Of a stretch of DNA of 64,000 bases, positions 11,216 through 24,900 are shown piece after piece (position 1 is the stretch's first letter; each line of letters starts with the position of its first letter). The translations under genes and the position numbers were made by a program. Origin of the DNA: Amyelois transitella (taxonomy: Eukaryota > Arthropoda > Insecta > Lepidoptera > Pyralidae). The notes below the pieces were generated by a model that was given only the letters and a program-made list of their open reading frames with translations, was not told where the DNA came from and did no database searches. The stretch covers positions 8,765,001 to 8,829,000 of the forward strand of contig NC_083509.1 in the NCBI RefSeq assembly GCF_032362555.1, read 5' to 3'.

Positions 11216-14200
11216 AATCTCAGAACTTCAGATACAGTTATGCCACCGAATACAGAGTAAAAAAAATACTTATACGCCGGCCCCCGCAGATCTTGTTTAT
11301 TTACATAACAAGAATGCATTGCATGTTGATCCAAAACTGAACCAAGATTTAAATTGAAACGACAGATTTGATTTACAAACCCTTCAAATGAATAATAATT
11401 ATGTAGATAAGTAATTGAACTGCATTAGATAGGTTTCGATTCATTTCTGGGAACGGCATCTGACTATGTAATGCGTCGTTACATAAATAACATTATAAGT
11501 TATGGGTTCGGTTATATTTCAAATCACTATATATTTGAACTAATGTGTATTGTAATGTTATGTATTTTTGAGGATTTGTTCTCGAATGTTGAATTTATAA
11601 TTCAATTTTCATAAATTGTTTGGATCTTTAAATGAAATCAGAAGTGCTTATTGCCATATCACTACTTTACTCGGGCTATAGTAAAGATAACATATAATAA
11701 TTAATTCCTTAAAGCTGCAAAATGTGTGAACTTAGAAAAAAATAATATTTGTGTTAAACTATTCGTTTATACAGTAATATATAAAACCTTCCATATCAAA
11801 ATGTAGAAATGGTATATAAATATTCGAGTTACAAGTACGCCTAAGATGTCATAAGGTGACACTTTCATCACTTACGGTGAACTCAAATCCGCCTAACCTA
11901 TGATCCGCAACCGTTGATTTATCTCATTCATAAATTACACTCTTAAAAATAGTGCAGCCTTTAGGCGTTTCGTTACGTCTTACTTTCGCTTGCTCTTCGT
12001 CGACCTGTTGATTCGTCTATTGAACGTTATGTATAATTAGTTGCGTCAGAATACCGCTACGTGTGCCGTGTGCCGTGTGCCGTGTGCCTTACCGCGCTCC
12101 ATAGATTCAGTCGCGTGTGTTGAATACGTTATGTCGACCAGCCACTTTCACAAGCGCGACGCAAATCTTCAAATATTTAACATTTCGATCCAGTTTTGCC
12201 ACTATCATTTTGTAAACATCTAGTTTATGCTCAAATGTCTATTGAAAAATTTGAAAAGATATTATTACATGCCCCATCAGATACAGCAAAAAATAATTAA
12301 AACTGACGAGAACTATATTTACCACTCATTCTGTGGTGTTTTTCCGAGGTCAATTGAGTGAGCTATATTAGTTTTCTATTCATGATATCCTTACAACTTA
12401 GAGCAAACATTTTGATTAAATTTGATGTAATTATCTAGAACAATAATATTTAATTTAATTAAATATTTAACATCGAAACATAAACTACTCGTTTCAAGTA
12501 AAAAACAAGCACGGTTTTGTTTAGAATAGAAGTATAAAAAATGTTCCCAAGCAAATTGTGAATCATCATCTACTCTAAGTTACAAAAAAAAAATTATAAC
12601 CTTGAGGATAATGTTATAGGAAAATTCTGATCATAATAAATTCAGAAGTCAGTTAAAAGGTTTGATACAAAAAAATATCCATAGCTTCAAAATATCGTAA
12701 CGCAATCTGTTAAGTGACATTCTATGTGGTTTTATTACATAAAAAATTTAATACAATTTTTAATATTTGATCACAGAATACCATTTGTGTATATTAATAA
12801 AAAGACTTTCAATGGAAAGATGTCAAACCCGAAATACATATTTTTGCACTTAACCAAGAAAAGCTGTCTTTAGTGATTTTACGCCACGCTGCACTTAGAG
12901 TATTTCTCATTTTGCTTCTCTTGAGTATATTATTACATTAAATTTAATGCAATGTTGCAATAAAATTTTACTATCATATAGTAAGTGCGTGTGAAAAATG
13001 GTACTACAATTGGGCCAATACGCTTCACTTTAATGTTTTAGAATTCAATAAAAGTTTCAAATAATTACAATTTTTACCTTCATGGTTGGCCTTTGTAGTA
13101 ACTCACGCATGAAATATTCATACAAAGTAATAAAATAATTTGCGATGCTATTCTTATTGTAAAAATGTTGGTTTATTAAATTTGCTTTTTAGTTTTACCT
13201 ATCCATAAGCTCAGTAAATTGAACCTTTATTTTTCTACTTCCAGCATTTATTTCGAAAAAGTTGAATACAACCTACAAGCAATAAGCTTGTGGTACTTAG
13301 TTGGAAAAAATCTTATAATCCGTCTTTAAACAGGAGTCGTACTGTGTAAAAACCTAACTGGCGAATCAGGATCGTCATCGTCGCTGATCATGACCAGGAG
13401 GATGACGAAGTGTAAATAAAAGTAAATAAAATATTTGAACAGAAATATTTCAAAAAAGCTTTAGGACTTCAGTTATACTATTAAATAACTAACAACGAAT
13501 ATTTTTGAGCGCTTCATTTTTATATAATAAAAAATGTGAAGAAAGCCCGTTGCCAATGGGAAGTCACCGCCATGGAGAATAGAATTCGGCAAAGATATTT
13601 GTTAGTTAAATTTGGTAATTGGTCACACTTGCATAACGCCATCCTCGTTTTGCGTCCAGTGACAGTGAGAGTACCCGTCAGTAGGTCGCGATGATCGCAC
13701 CTTTACAAGGTATTTGCGCCAAGAGAAAACTGAGAAATGTATTTTTAATGTTGTGGAATTTAGTACTATAAATGCGATGTTTAACGTTACTACAATAATG
13801 ATTTCGTTTTGTATGTTATTTGCTATCTTGCGCTGTTATTTTGTCATTACAATTAAACATGATATTATGTATGCAAGTAAAAATTTTTATAATATATTCA
13901 TAAACCAAATGTCAAAATATTTTAGCAGATATTTTTATTAAATTTATTAATTTATTTATATACACAAAATTATACATATAAAGGAGCATTTATTACAGTA
14001 ATTGCAGTAGGTACAAACGTGCAAATTGTAATGGCTCATTAAAATGTCTAACAAAATACAAACGTAAATAAATACATCACTATTCACGTAAGTGTTTTTG
14101 TAAAATTTTACGCTGTTTAATATTAACCGTTATGAAAAACTGTACCAAAAAATTGAGAAATAGTAGCACTTCTTTCCTAGCTTAAACAATCTACAAATAT

Positions 14201-15500
14201 TTTGAATATATTTGAAAACTTTAGTAAGTTTTTCTTAAAAAAAAATAATTTTGAACTCAAACGTCACTCAAATTTATGCGCAATGATTCGAACTTTATTG
14301 CATTAGGTACTAGGCGTACATATGTAGGTACGTATATTTTATTATTTTGTAAGTAAATATTAAATCATCGATTTTTGAATCGATTTTCGCCGGTTATGGC
14401 TCAACAATGTTACACATTTCGCACTGACCGTATCGATGTTACAAAACGATAGAAAAAACCGCTGATCGTTACAGGTACATGCTAATTTTAATCGTAGTCT
14501 GTTACAACAGATAATTACCATTTCCCAGAAATTTTCATAACCCCTCAGCAGTTATTTTTGATTCCTAACGCCTATTTTTTTTTTAAATTAGGCGAAGTTA
14601 CGAAACTTAAGAACTTTTCAAGATATGTTTTTTGTATGTACAATCTTTTTATAATTTCAATTTAAATTGTATTATTGTATTGATCAGGATGGAAAATTAT
14701 ACAAAATTAAAAAAAGATCATACTTATAATCGAAATATTTTATCTCTGCAATTTAGACATTTTTAAGTTTCTATAGTAATAAGCTTTCAATTAACAATTA
14801 GATGTAAATAATTGTATTAAATATTTATTGATTACTTGTTAACTTTAACGTTATTTTATTTTGTTCTTTAATTTATACCAAATGTTTTATTCACTTAATT
14901 TTATTCACTGGAAGCACAAAAAGTTAATTTTATTACTCATTTAATTTTTGTAAAAGTTAATTTTAGTTAAAAAATTTATATTTAACTAAGCATTGGATTT
15001 TGTAAAGTTGATGCACAAAAATCAATTATTTTTCTTATAAATCTAAAACAATAAAAATAGCTAAATTGACCAGTTTTAAACGCGTATATGATTAAATTTT
15101 ATAATAATTATATATTTTTGAGGAAAGTAATTTTTTTGCACATTAAATGTTTTCCTTTATTAAAAGGTTAAAACTTCGATTTGAAGGCTATAATATCCAT
15201 GACTTTAACGCATCATTACAATGATCGAGCTTTCTAATATAACAACCTATTGAGGAGTCGAAACAACATCTAGTAGATTTTGACAGCCTATTTAATTTCT
15301 TTTGTCCATCCATTAATCATTTTAAACATTTCATTCATAAAATTAAACGGTTTAAAATAATAAACAAACCATCCATCATAGTAACAAGAATGACTTTCTT
15401 CGATTAAAGAGTGAAAATTTTACATTACTTTATGACGTACTTACCGAAAATATATATTTAAAGAAAACACAATCACAGATTACTATGCACAGAGTTCGTA
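11216..15500. other. Gene-poor AT-rich stretch
   Basis: No exon could be supported. A degenerate GGAGTCGTACTGTGTAAAAACC piece of a dispersed repeat lies near 13,335. The block 13,540-13,715 is somewhat richer in G+C and might be regulatory or a non-coding exon. The rest is long A/T-rich sequence. Confidence 0.4.
12061..12088. repeat. 7-bp tandem repeat, four units
   Basis: Four exact head-to-tail copies of GTGTGCC in a locally GC-rich setting. Confidence 0.85.
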
Positions 15501-15625
15501 AGTTCACAGTTCACTGTCGGAGTCGCGGATCCGCGAGGTCTCGAGTTCGTTCTCTGCTAGTGCCGCTGTTGCACTGAGCGATTGGGAAGAAAAGTGCGTC
15601 GCTGACTGCGCCGGCGCACGCTCAC

Positions 15626-15716
15626 CTGGTATCCAGCGACGGCCGCTTAATTCAAAAACACCACAACGTATGCTAAAAATTAAGGTTAAGGATAAAAAAA
15701 CAGTAACGGTAGCCAT
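15626..15716 (-). CDS. Candidate first coding exon of a secreted or membrane protein (product unknown)
   Basis: On the minus strand, ATG at 15,716-15,714 opens a 91-nt segment coding a signal-peptide-like start (MATVTVFLSLTLIFSIRCG) followed by about eleven polar residues. It ends at a strong splice donor, CAG|GTGAGC, in phase 1. A TATA box lies about 64 bp upstream of the ATG. The frame stays open to 15,504, but that extension is GC-rich and of odd composition, so I read it as intron. Downstream exons would lie at lower coordinates; I could not find them, so the product is unknown and the gene may run out of the window. A chance ORF is the alternative. Confidence 0.4.
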
Positions 15717-15771
15717 AGATTTAAATTAATTGCTTTAATATGTTGCGTGATCTAAAGAACAATTAGAGCGG

Positions 15772-15780
15772 CTTTTTATA
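15772..15780 (-). promoter_or_regulatory. TATA box of the candidate minus-strand gene
   Basis: Reads TATAAAAAG on the minus strand, about 64 bp before the ATG at 15,716. This would place transcription start near 15,750 and give a 5' UTR of about 35 nt. Its role depends on whether the 15,626-15,716 exon is real. Confidence 0.4.
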
Positions 15781-15799
15781 GTCGAAGATGATTTAATTT

Positions 15800-18700
15800 C
15801 TATCAGATGATTGCGTCTTGAAAACTTCATTCGGTTTTAATTAATTTAATCTTTTAGTATAGTTATAATAGTGGCCAGTGCTTCCAATTAGCCAGTTATT
15901 GAAAATTGTAATGATGACGGAAACCTTCCCACTCTTTAATTAAATATAGATAATATCTGGGAAGTAATAGTTGTCTACCTTCCGTGTTAACATTCTAAGT
16001 TAGGTTAAATACCTTGACGTTAGAACCATCATATTTACGTTACTTACCTTTATCAGACAGTATTACATAGGAACCTACATTATTCTTTTCGCTAATGTTG
16101 AAAATTTTAAAGCATATTTCAAACGTTCGAAATGAACATGTTCCTTGAAGTGTTTTTCACAAAATCAAAAATTCGTTGTTTTTTTTCTTAAAATTTAAAA
16201 CAATCATTCAAGAACACTTATTTTTGAATTTGAATTTTAAAATACGTTTATGGCTCTAAAATAACGTGTAATTTAGGATCACATAATGACGATCTTCTAG
16301 CACAGAACCTGGATTGAGAGTGCGCGAGATCGATATACGCTTGCATGTTGGTTGTCGTTACGATAGACTGAGCATAGTGCTAGAAATCACTTGCTGTGTT
16401 TGTGTATAGTTAAAGACATCTTCTAGCTTTGTTTAGCATAGTCACGACGTTTTTCTGAATTATTTACTAACGGGTCGTGAGTTCAGCTATGTCAATGTTA
16501 CGTTATGTCGTATTGTATACGTGACTTTACATATTGTAGTAAGTTTTATTAAATCCTTTTTTGTTATTTGTGTCAATCATGGGAAAGGCTAATAAACTTG
16601 GTATTCTTTTTTTAGATAGTGGACTCTTGAGTCCTATTTAAATTATTACCTAAGATATCCAATTTATTCTGATTGTTTTATTTAATGGTTCAGTTTATTT
16701 CGTTATAAACAAATGTGTTAAAAATACTCGTAAATAAATAAATAAATGTTTTACGAGACTTCCATTTCCTGAACCAGTGACTGCGACAATAAATCAATCA
16801 TTATGATAAATCGGTCAAATTTTATTGAGCAAAATACTATTGTCACGATAGCAATTTCGATGAACAAATGGTATATATTTTGCAACCTAAACGTTTCTTA
16901 CAAGTATATTTAATCGAAAACATTAAGTGTTATGAACATTACCTATTGTAATTCACGCGAAAGTCTTTGCCAATCGGGGCAAATACTTTTATCAATTTTT
17001 GTCTCTTTTGTTACTTATATGCTTAAAATACAAGAACAAAATTTGTCTTTTTAGTAAAGAGAAGTTTAGTAAAATAATAAATGATTTATTTGAAACACGT
17101 TAAAAGCTGAAATTGAGCTACCCTTCGTTGACGTCAATTTATCTTTGTTTAACTGTTATTTTTTGAACTTCAAATTTATTTTAATTTTTGAAATTGGCTA
17201 CAAATGTCAGATTTCAATGACAAAATATTAACATCTGCGTGTGAATACATTATATAATTCACAGTTATTTGTGCATTATAATGTTCATTAGGTATTAACT
17301 ATTAAATCTCCATTATGGATTTACGAGGTAAAGACTTTTTTTCTACACCAATGTGATCATTACTTACCTTGAATTATTGAACTTCGTTGAATACCTCAAT
17401 TCCTGGTAGCTTAACTCAATATAAGGCGTTTTTTTTCAAACCAACAGGTGTCACATATTGAATTGTTTAAGTTTGTTGTTTAATATAAAATTAAATATTA
17501 AATTCTGCAAGAATTGCACTGATAAGTATATTGTGGTTATCGGTAGAGAAAATATTTTTTTTACAATTTATTTAGTAAATTTGTAATTTAGTAAAAAAAA
17601 ACGCAGTTAACCAGCATTCATCTTCTAACCGTTCTATAAAGAAAATAGATATAATGACAGTATTGGCCAGTGATCATTGCAAGTTGCATTTTGTATGCAC
17701 GGCACGATCGGCGCCCTCTAGCGGCTACGCTTTTGTAACTGACGAATCATGCCGTGACTGACAATTCAGACGGCATTTAAGGTGACCTCTGTTGAAGATC
17801 CTGATTGATAGTATTGTGATAAGATTATGTAGAAGCATCAAGGAGGTATAATAATTTTGCCATATGTTATAACTTTTCCTTAAATTTACTCCCATGAGAG
17901 AAGTTTTATTTGATTATTTTATATACAAAATTACAATATTTATATTGTTTGTAGTATGCATGGGATAAGGATAAAATTTTTGCTCAAACCACATAAAGGA
18001 CCATGATATTAATTTTACTATGACTAACTTACTAAAATTTAAAAGAAACGATGACATCTTAATGACATCATAACATTATTTAGATATTCTGCCATTTCTT
18101 TACACATTTTAAAATTCCACAGTTAGGTACATAAATAAATTCAGTTATTGATGAAACTACACCAAAATTATTTTCACACAATAATCAATGTAATACATTG
18201 AATACAAAACGTTAATAAAACAAAAGTCAACGTCAAATTATTAATGTGACTCGTAACTGATAAAATACTTCCAACACGAAACTCAAAAGAGACTAGACTA
18301 GCGTGCATCTAACAATAATCTCTTATCTTTCGAGGGCTCCATTTAACACTGAAAGTGCTAATTGCCAAATTTGACATTTCCCAAGGCGTTGACAGCACGC
18401 ACAAACGGTCACGAATGGCAACGCAATCCCATAACTTCATTTGTTGAGGCAAGGAAAAGTTTTGAAACCACTGTCGAGGTTTGTCTAGTAAAGAATAATG
18501 AGTTATGAATAATGTAATATTTTGTTGCTGTTGAACTCTTTTCGTAAATAATTAGATGATGCTTCCCACAGACAAGCGACCCACAGTATCCAATAATGCC
18601 GATTAAAGGAGATCAGTAATCTATAATTTAAATAATTTGTACTTACATAGGTTATCAAAAGATTACTAATTAATTGGCGCAGGTAGCAGGTATTAAAAAA

Positions 18701-19474
18701 ATTATAATTATAACTTTGTTTTATTATATTTTGTGTTTTTTTTAAAGCTATATTGAGATTCTTCGATTTATAAAAAAACGATTTATAATGCATATTCTAG
18801 TATTTCCTCCTCTTTTCATCTGACTCTCAAGTATAAGAATTCATAATAAATGAAATTTTATATAAACTGTTGCTGAAAATTTATCGTCTGTCTTCAATAA
18901 TTATAGTCGTCTTTTGAAATAGAACATTTTGATTAAAATAATAAATGTGAATGCAAATTTTCCCATGGTTGTTTAATCATGGTGTTAAAGTATATAATTA
19001 TTTCAATAGCCGAGTACCCATTTACCCATTTTGTGTGAAAAAGTTGCCATTGTCATAATTTCTCATTATGTAAAGAATAATTAAAAAGTATACAACTATT
19101 ACACACCTACGAGTTGATTAATGACTAGAAGTTAGTATTAAAAAGAAAATTTTTAAAAGAATTAAAGGCAATTTTTTTTTCTATTAGCTTCACCTCGTTA
19201 TCCTGCGGTTTCAACACAATAATTAATTATATTTTCCAGCCACTGAAATCAAAAGTTTGACGTGCAGTTACGATAATATCACCAATACGAACACTGAATA
19301 AGAGCGCTGGGACAGTGCCGCTTACTCTAGATGAATACGACAGCAACGCAAAAAAAAGTAAAGCAATTTTTGTACAGTTTAGCAAAGAGAAGTCACTATG
19401 CACTCTTTCAGGACGACATTAGTTGACATCCCCCTTGCCAATTAAAACAATTCGGTACAATAGACACAGTTCTA
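15800..19474. other. Gene-poor AT-rich stretch
   Basis: No coding exon supported. Two locally GC-richer, low-repeat blocks (16,290-16,400 and 17,690-17,790, the latter with GGCGCCCTCTAGCGG) could be regulatory or non-coding exons. The minus-strand ORF at 18,503-18,793 is an A/T-rich low-complexity translation. Confidence 0.35.
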
Positions 19475-19675
19475 TTTCCGTGTATGTGATAGTTGGAGTC
19501 TGTTTGACTAGGGATTCTCAAAGTGTGTTCAATGATTTATCTCAAGTTCATGTAACTGTGTTAATTTCTGTGCAAATAGAGATTAAACAAAAAAACTAAC
19601 GAACTTGAGATAAATCATTGAACATCCTTTGAGAATCCCTAGTCAAAAGGACTCCAACTGTAACATACACGGAAA
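19475..19675. repeat. Long inverted repeat: 75-bp arms, 51-bp loop
   Basis: Left arm 19,475-19,549 and right arm 19,601-19,675 are reverse complements with about six mismatches in 75 positions (about 92%). Each contains GACTAGGGATTCTCAAAG and ATGATTTATCTCAAGTTC. Mismatches occur in three adjacent pairs. A transcript would fold into one long hairpin. No flanking target duplication or terminal motif of a known MITE was recognised. It could be a foldback element or a hairpin-RNA locus. Confidence 0.85.
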
Positions 19676-19949
19676 GTTACAAAAGAAACAAATCCCTTGC
19701 AATGGCGGACTTATCCCATTACTGTTACTGAAGATTTAATTTCTAATATTTTGCCATGTAAAATTATGTTTTATTATTCACATTGTTTTCATTCAGTGTT
19801 ACTAATTTAAAGTTGGTTATATTTAACTTTCCGTCACCGTTATGAAATATAACGGAAAATATGTCTCATCAGATTTTTTTAGTTCCTAGTATAAATGTTA
19901 AGTTTGAATGTGCTCAAGTATATTCTGAAATGTATAAATATATATATAT

Positions 19950-20035
19950 ATATCTATATGTCCCCTTTATCCCCTACGAGGTTGATAGAGCCAACGGTCT
20001 CGAAAATACCTGGAGACCCCGTTACGGTAATATAT
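19950..20035 (-). mobile_element. GTGCC short retroelement, 3' fragment
   Basis: Minus-strand fragment: CCTTTATCCCCTACGAGGTT, then GATAGAGCCAACGGTCTCGAA. It lies downstream of a short (TA)n run at 19,937-19,955. Confidence 0.6.
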
Positions 20036-20857
20036 TAACTAGCTATGCCCGCAAGTTTGCTCATTGCACATTGCTATATATTTATTGAATTTTAATAATT
20101 CTTCCAATAATTAATCAGTCTTTGTACTTTGTCTATTTTAAAATTTTCTTTTAATCTGAGTAAATCTGAGTTGTTGATCTTCTTATTTTTGAAATTGAAA
20201 CAGGAAAAGTTTGGGATTCTTTGTTCTAAATGATCACGTACTTGATACGGTGTTTATTTTCGACTTTGATGTTCTACTTGCTATTTCTATTTCAGACTTT
20301 TCGTTGTTCCTTTTTGTTACACTTTAAAAATCTATTCCAAATTGAATTAACAAATTTTATTTTTAACAAACAAGGGAACTTGGTAAAGGTTAATATTTAA
20401 AAAAATGCTCTTATGACAGACATTGAAACGAGTATCGGAAAGTGAAGTTTGAGTGACATTTAACTGAATATGTGACGTTTCCATTCTTTACATCTTTATA
20501 CGCAATTCAAAGGTTTATTCCACTAGGTTCTAGGTGCATATGAAGGAATAAATGTGGATGAAAAATACAACTAGCTGATTAAAAAATGTTTTCTCTGTTC
20601 ACCGGTGAACTCATTCAAAGTTTAGTGAAGTCCTTCATTTATGTATCTAGCTTTCACGGATATTTTTAAACAAAATAATATTATTCTGACTTACTGAAGG
20701 AGTTCTATTAGTCGGTCAAGTGTTTTTTGAGTTTATTCATTACAAACAAAAATACAAATAATTTATTTTTATGATAATTATTAGCATGGATAATTAATTG
20801 TACCTGAGAGATATATAATCCATGTGCTTCTCGGTACTCGGTACGGAAGAATAATAC

Positions 20858-21025
20858 CAGTCCATTTCTTTCCCATGGATGCCGTAAAAGGCTATTAAGA
20901 GATATGCTAATAAACTTGGGATTCTTCTTGTAGGCGCTGGGCTAGGAATCCTGTTGGTCTATTTGAATCTCAATTCCTTTATAAAGCAAACGTCGCCTGT
21001 CCGTCTTTTCTACTCTGCAAAGAAT
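20858..21025 (+). mobile_element. GTGCC short retroelement, central part
   Basis: Plus-strand copy from TCCATTTCTTTCCCATGGAT through AAACTTGGGATTCTTCTTGT and the GGCGCTGGGCTAGGAATCCT block to TTTGAATCTCAATTCC. The 3' end is degenerate. Confidence 0.65.
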
Positions 21026-22840
21026 ATGGACGTAATAATATGCATGTTTGTACTTTGTTCACCCTAGTGGTATCACCTGAATGTACATAGTGGAATAAAT
21101 CCTCTATACGCACTTTCAATTCCAATTTATTCTTAGGAACCACCTTTTCCTTGTCTTGCTCAAATCACAATCCTTTATCCCTTTCAAAATTTCCGTCTAA
21201 TATACGCGGAGGTCGCTCAAAACTAAGTTAACCCTTTATTGAGATTCACTCTGAGGCCAATTTCGTCGCGTCTCCTTTATTACTTTTTTACTATAGGAAA
21301 TTGTTCATCGACTTTGAAGTTGCGAGTAGTAAAAACGACAAAGGATTCGACTTTAACTTCTTCTCAGTTCATGAGGCATTCAAACGTTTGAATTGACGCA
21401 TTATTGTATAAATTGTTTTCAGGGTTCTTTTTTTTGGTTTAGTTTATTTTCTTTTTCTTTAATGAGATACGAAATTAAATTTGTAGAGTTGCAACATACC
21501 TCGAAATTAACGTGGATCACCAAAATGGACATAAAATGTCATGATAGGAAAATTGGTTATGAAATAACTTTTTTTTAAATCAACCGAGCGCAGCTGCCCC
21601 AGCAGATAGTGCTATAATAAAGTTTGAAAATAAAGAGATCAAACAAATATTTGCGGGGAGGTTACTTTGATTTCATAATGTACTTTTATAGATGATAGTT
21701 TCCTTACAAATAAGTAAATTAAAAACATCATATAAAAAGACCTTTGACCCACCATAGACGTAAAATATTCGAAAATATTCGAAAATATTTTACGTCTATG
21801 GTGTGTGTGTATGGGCCTGGGCCAATAAACACCTAACATACAATTTTCTCATAGCACCCGGTACCGACTACCTACCTATTATACAGTCGAACCAGTGATC
21901 AAGTAGGTAGTGATTTGTTTGAACCATACATTATTTGAATAACAAAAATATTCTAATCAAAAGAGCGGTTGCTAACAACGACCACTGATTATCGTTTGTG
22001 AAACTACTGTTACAGAGAAATAAGCCTGTACAGAATATAATGTCATCTTATCTAGGAAAATCCAATAATATAAAATCATGGAGGTCAGATGAAACTCTAA
22101 TGAATTATCTAAACCATGACAAAATTTGTGCAAATTTTGAATTTTAATTCAATAGAAATAATGAAAAACAAAAGTTTTCTGTTTCAAAAACATACTTTAT
22201 TGCCAAAATGTACTTTACCAAATGTAAAGAAGTCATCTTTGATGTAATCTTTATGGTGACTGAGGCTTCTGACAGTGACCACGTACGTTATATGAATTCA
22301 AATCGGCTTTTAAGAATTGTGTTAGCAAATAAGATATTAGAAACGTTAATTTTAAAACGAAGCATTTAATACTAATTGTTTTGCTCCTTGCAATCTCTTA
22401 CAACTGATAGTCTTATATGTGACTATTGGCACAGTCTATACCACAAGTTATACAAATATGGTATATTGATATGTGTCTGAAATATTAAAATCTCTCAAAA
22501 TCTGTGTCGTTAGAAGTTTATCGTGAAATTCACGTTTTACTGAACAAAACAAGTTTCCTTGCTCTGTGACTTAACAATGTAGTTTTATAAAGCCACATAC
22601 ACACTACACGTATAATCCCCAGGTTTCACATGACGTCGTCGAACTTGTTTTAAAGTTATATTATTTTCTGGCGCAACTCAAGTTGTTTATTCCAAGTTTT
22701 GAGTGCTAAGATAACACAGGTAGGGACCAGCCGTTTTGAATAATGCAAATAGTTTGTATGGATAGTGTCAAAGGTGAAGTTAGCGGAGCTCTTGTATTCA
22801 TAGCTTTATGATAATTTTCGAGAATGAATATCACATTCTT
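21026..22840. other. No gene recognised
   Basis: AT-rich, with only the small hairpin at 21,750-21,803 as structure. Short ORFs here carry no motif. Confidence 0.4.
21750..21803. repeat. Perfect 20-bp hairpin
   Basis: Arm CACCATAGACGTAAAATATT at 21,750-21,769 is exactly complementary to 21,784-21,803, with a 14-nt loop that itself holds a repeated CGAAAATATT unit. Confidence 0.8.
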
Positions 22841-23005
22841 CATATAATGACATCTATAGCCTTTGTGGGGTAGGCAGAGGCAGTCTTGAAAGAATGATAG
22901 GCCAAGTTCAGCAGGCTCAATGATCGAATTGAGATTTAAATAGTGCCAGGTTGCTAGCCCATCGCCTAAAAGAAGAATCCCAATTAATTAGCCTAACCCT
23001 TGTTA
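22840..23005 (-). mobile_element. GTGCC short retroelement, diverged
   Basis: Minus-strand copy: TGACATCTATAGCCTTTGTG, GTCTTGAAAGAATGATAGGC, GCTAGCCCATCGCCTAAAAG. It ends near the CCTAACCCTTG equivalent, so the head is missing. Confidence 0.7.
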
Positions 23006-24900
23006 AATAACATGTTACTTGTAATCGATTGTATCCATATTTACGAATAACTCAATTCGTGATTGTATTAAACCTTAGTCTTGGAATAAAATATCTACAT
23101 ACACGAAATTATTAAGGCAGACTTTGAAGGCACTAATTGGAAGTTACTTCATGCGAGCACAGAAGTTTCGGGGAAAATTGGGACATATTTCATAGCTAAC
23201 AAGGGAATATCGATAACCCGACCAATCTTGTTATACGGCGAATGAAAAAATCCGTGTTATATTTTCATTGTAGGAAAACCAATTAATTCGCCAAAGGCAA
23301 GGCTAAACAAAGAACCAGCTTTTAGTTTCCGGGACTTCGGTAAATTCAAAAATAAAAGAAACTAATTGTTAGTATTGAAGTAACTCGACTGCTTAGGTTA
23401 CCTAGTGACATCCATCCTTTAAAGACTTTGATACTTCCGGTATTGGTGCGTTACTCGCCTCCTACAACAACCATAGGAAGAAAGGGTCCTATTTTATCTT
23501 AACAGAAAGTACACGTCATGTACGTACATACCTGTTTGATAACTTTATACTCGTAGTAAGACAAAATACTACGAACTTGGTAAGTAACAAATTAACTTAA
23601 TAATAGATTCTTGGAAGGGCCTATCCTTCCATCCATCCGGCACCTTTTCCAAGAAGGTTATGGACATGAAATAGAAACTGGGCTTTTTAAATAATGATAG
23701 GATCGATTTCAAGGTAACCCATCAATATAATTGTTGTAAATTGATAGTTGAAGGCGTACTCTTAGTTGACCGATTCCAATGGATTTTTCATGGTTAAAAT
23801 GCCTAATGCCGACAAGTATTAATTTGAAAATGAAATACATGACTGATTACGATACAGTCAATTTAGCAGGTAGGTATACTGATAATTTCGTAAGTTACTA
23901 AGCAAAATACTAGATATTCAGAATTTACAACATAAAAAGCAATGGTAGAATCATTCATAAAAGTTCGCCATACCTGTGCCGTAAGTATATAAAATACTAA
24001 ATACTAATATGTGGACTAATGGGCCAAGAAAGAGGATACAAATTATTAAATCGGGGTGATTTGATAATTTGTATGCGTTTGCGCTTCGCATCTTACTTCA
24101 CGACACAACAAATATAGCTTATGGGTTTATCATAGAAAGGATGTAAGAACAAGCCAAATTCCATACGAAAGAGGTGTGTTTTAATTACAACATCAAATAC
24201 TCAAACCCTTCAATAAATTTAATACGGATATCGGATGTAACATGAAATTGAAAAAGACTAAGACGTTAATAGCCGTAATGAAAAAGTTCTGCAGTGGTTT
24301 CAAATTGTATTTGATTGCCACAGGTGCAGATTCCCGCCATTCGCGAACTTAATTTGTGCAAACTTCGGTTTCGATTGTACAAAACGCAATCAATTTTAAT
24401 ATGCGTCCGCCAACGCTGTGACACACTGACGCCTAGTTTCTTTAACATCTATGTATGTATTATAATAGTGAATCAAATGGTGCTTAGTGCATTATGGTCT
24501 TGTCCCAATCCCTCACGAACTGATTTGTTCATCTTTGTGTGTATTTGCAGTATACCCTGCGTCTGTGCTTGCATCGGCTTTCCGACATTCATCTCTCTAC
24601 TTATCCGGTATTTAGCATACTCAGTTTTGAAAAAAATCGGAGGTGGTTTGAGATCCAATTCTAGGAAGCACCACAAATAAAGATTTTATGGTATGGTATT
24701 TTACTCCATGAATAGATAGGAAATAAGGGTCGAAAAACCAACCTTACAAAATTTGATTTGTTTTTTTTTGAATTATTGAGGTTCAAATCCCCAGCATGAA
24801 AATATGACAATGAATTATTGCAAGATAAATGTTTGAGGTTTAAATGTTTTCACCAATATTCAAAAGTTATACTACATGACGGGATTACTAAAATAGCAAA
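23006..24900. other. No gene recognised; small hairpin near 24,034-24,075
   Basis: AT-rich. An imperfect hairpin (GATACAAATTATTAAATC against GATTTGATAATTTGTATGC) lies at 24,034-24,077. The open frames on both strands at 24,266-24,680 have no domain, and I do not support them as a gene; the block may be old repeat DNA. Confidence 0.4.

Noticed and set aside
24266..24680. Overlapping open frames of 121 codons (+) and 60-67 codons (-)
   Set aside because: No domain, no signal peptide, no splice or promoter context; composition does not look coding on either strand. Left as unassigned DNA.
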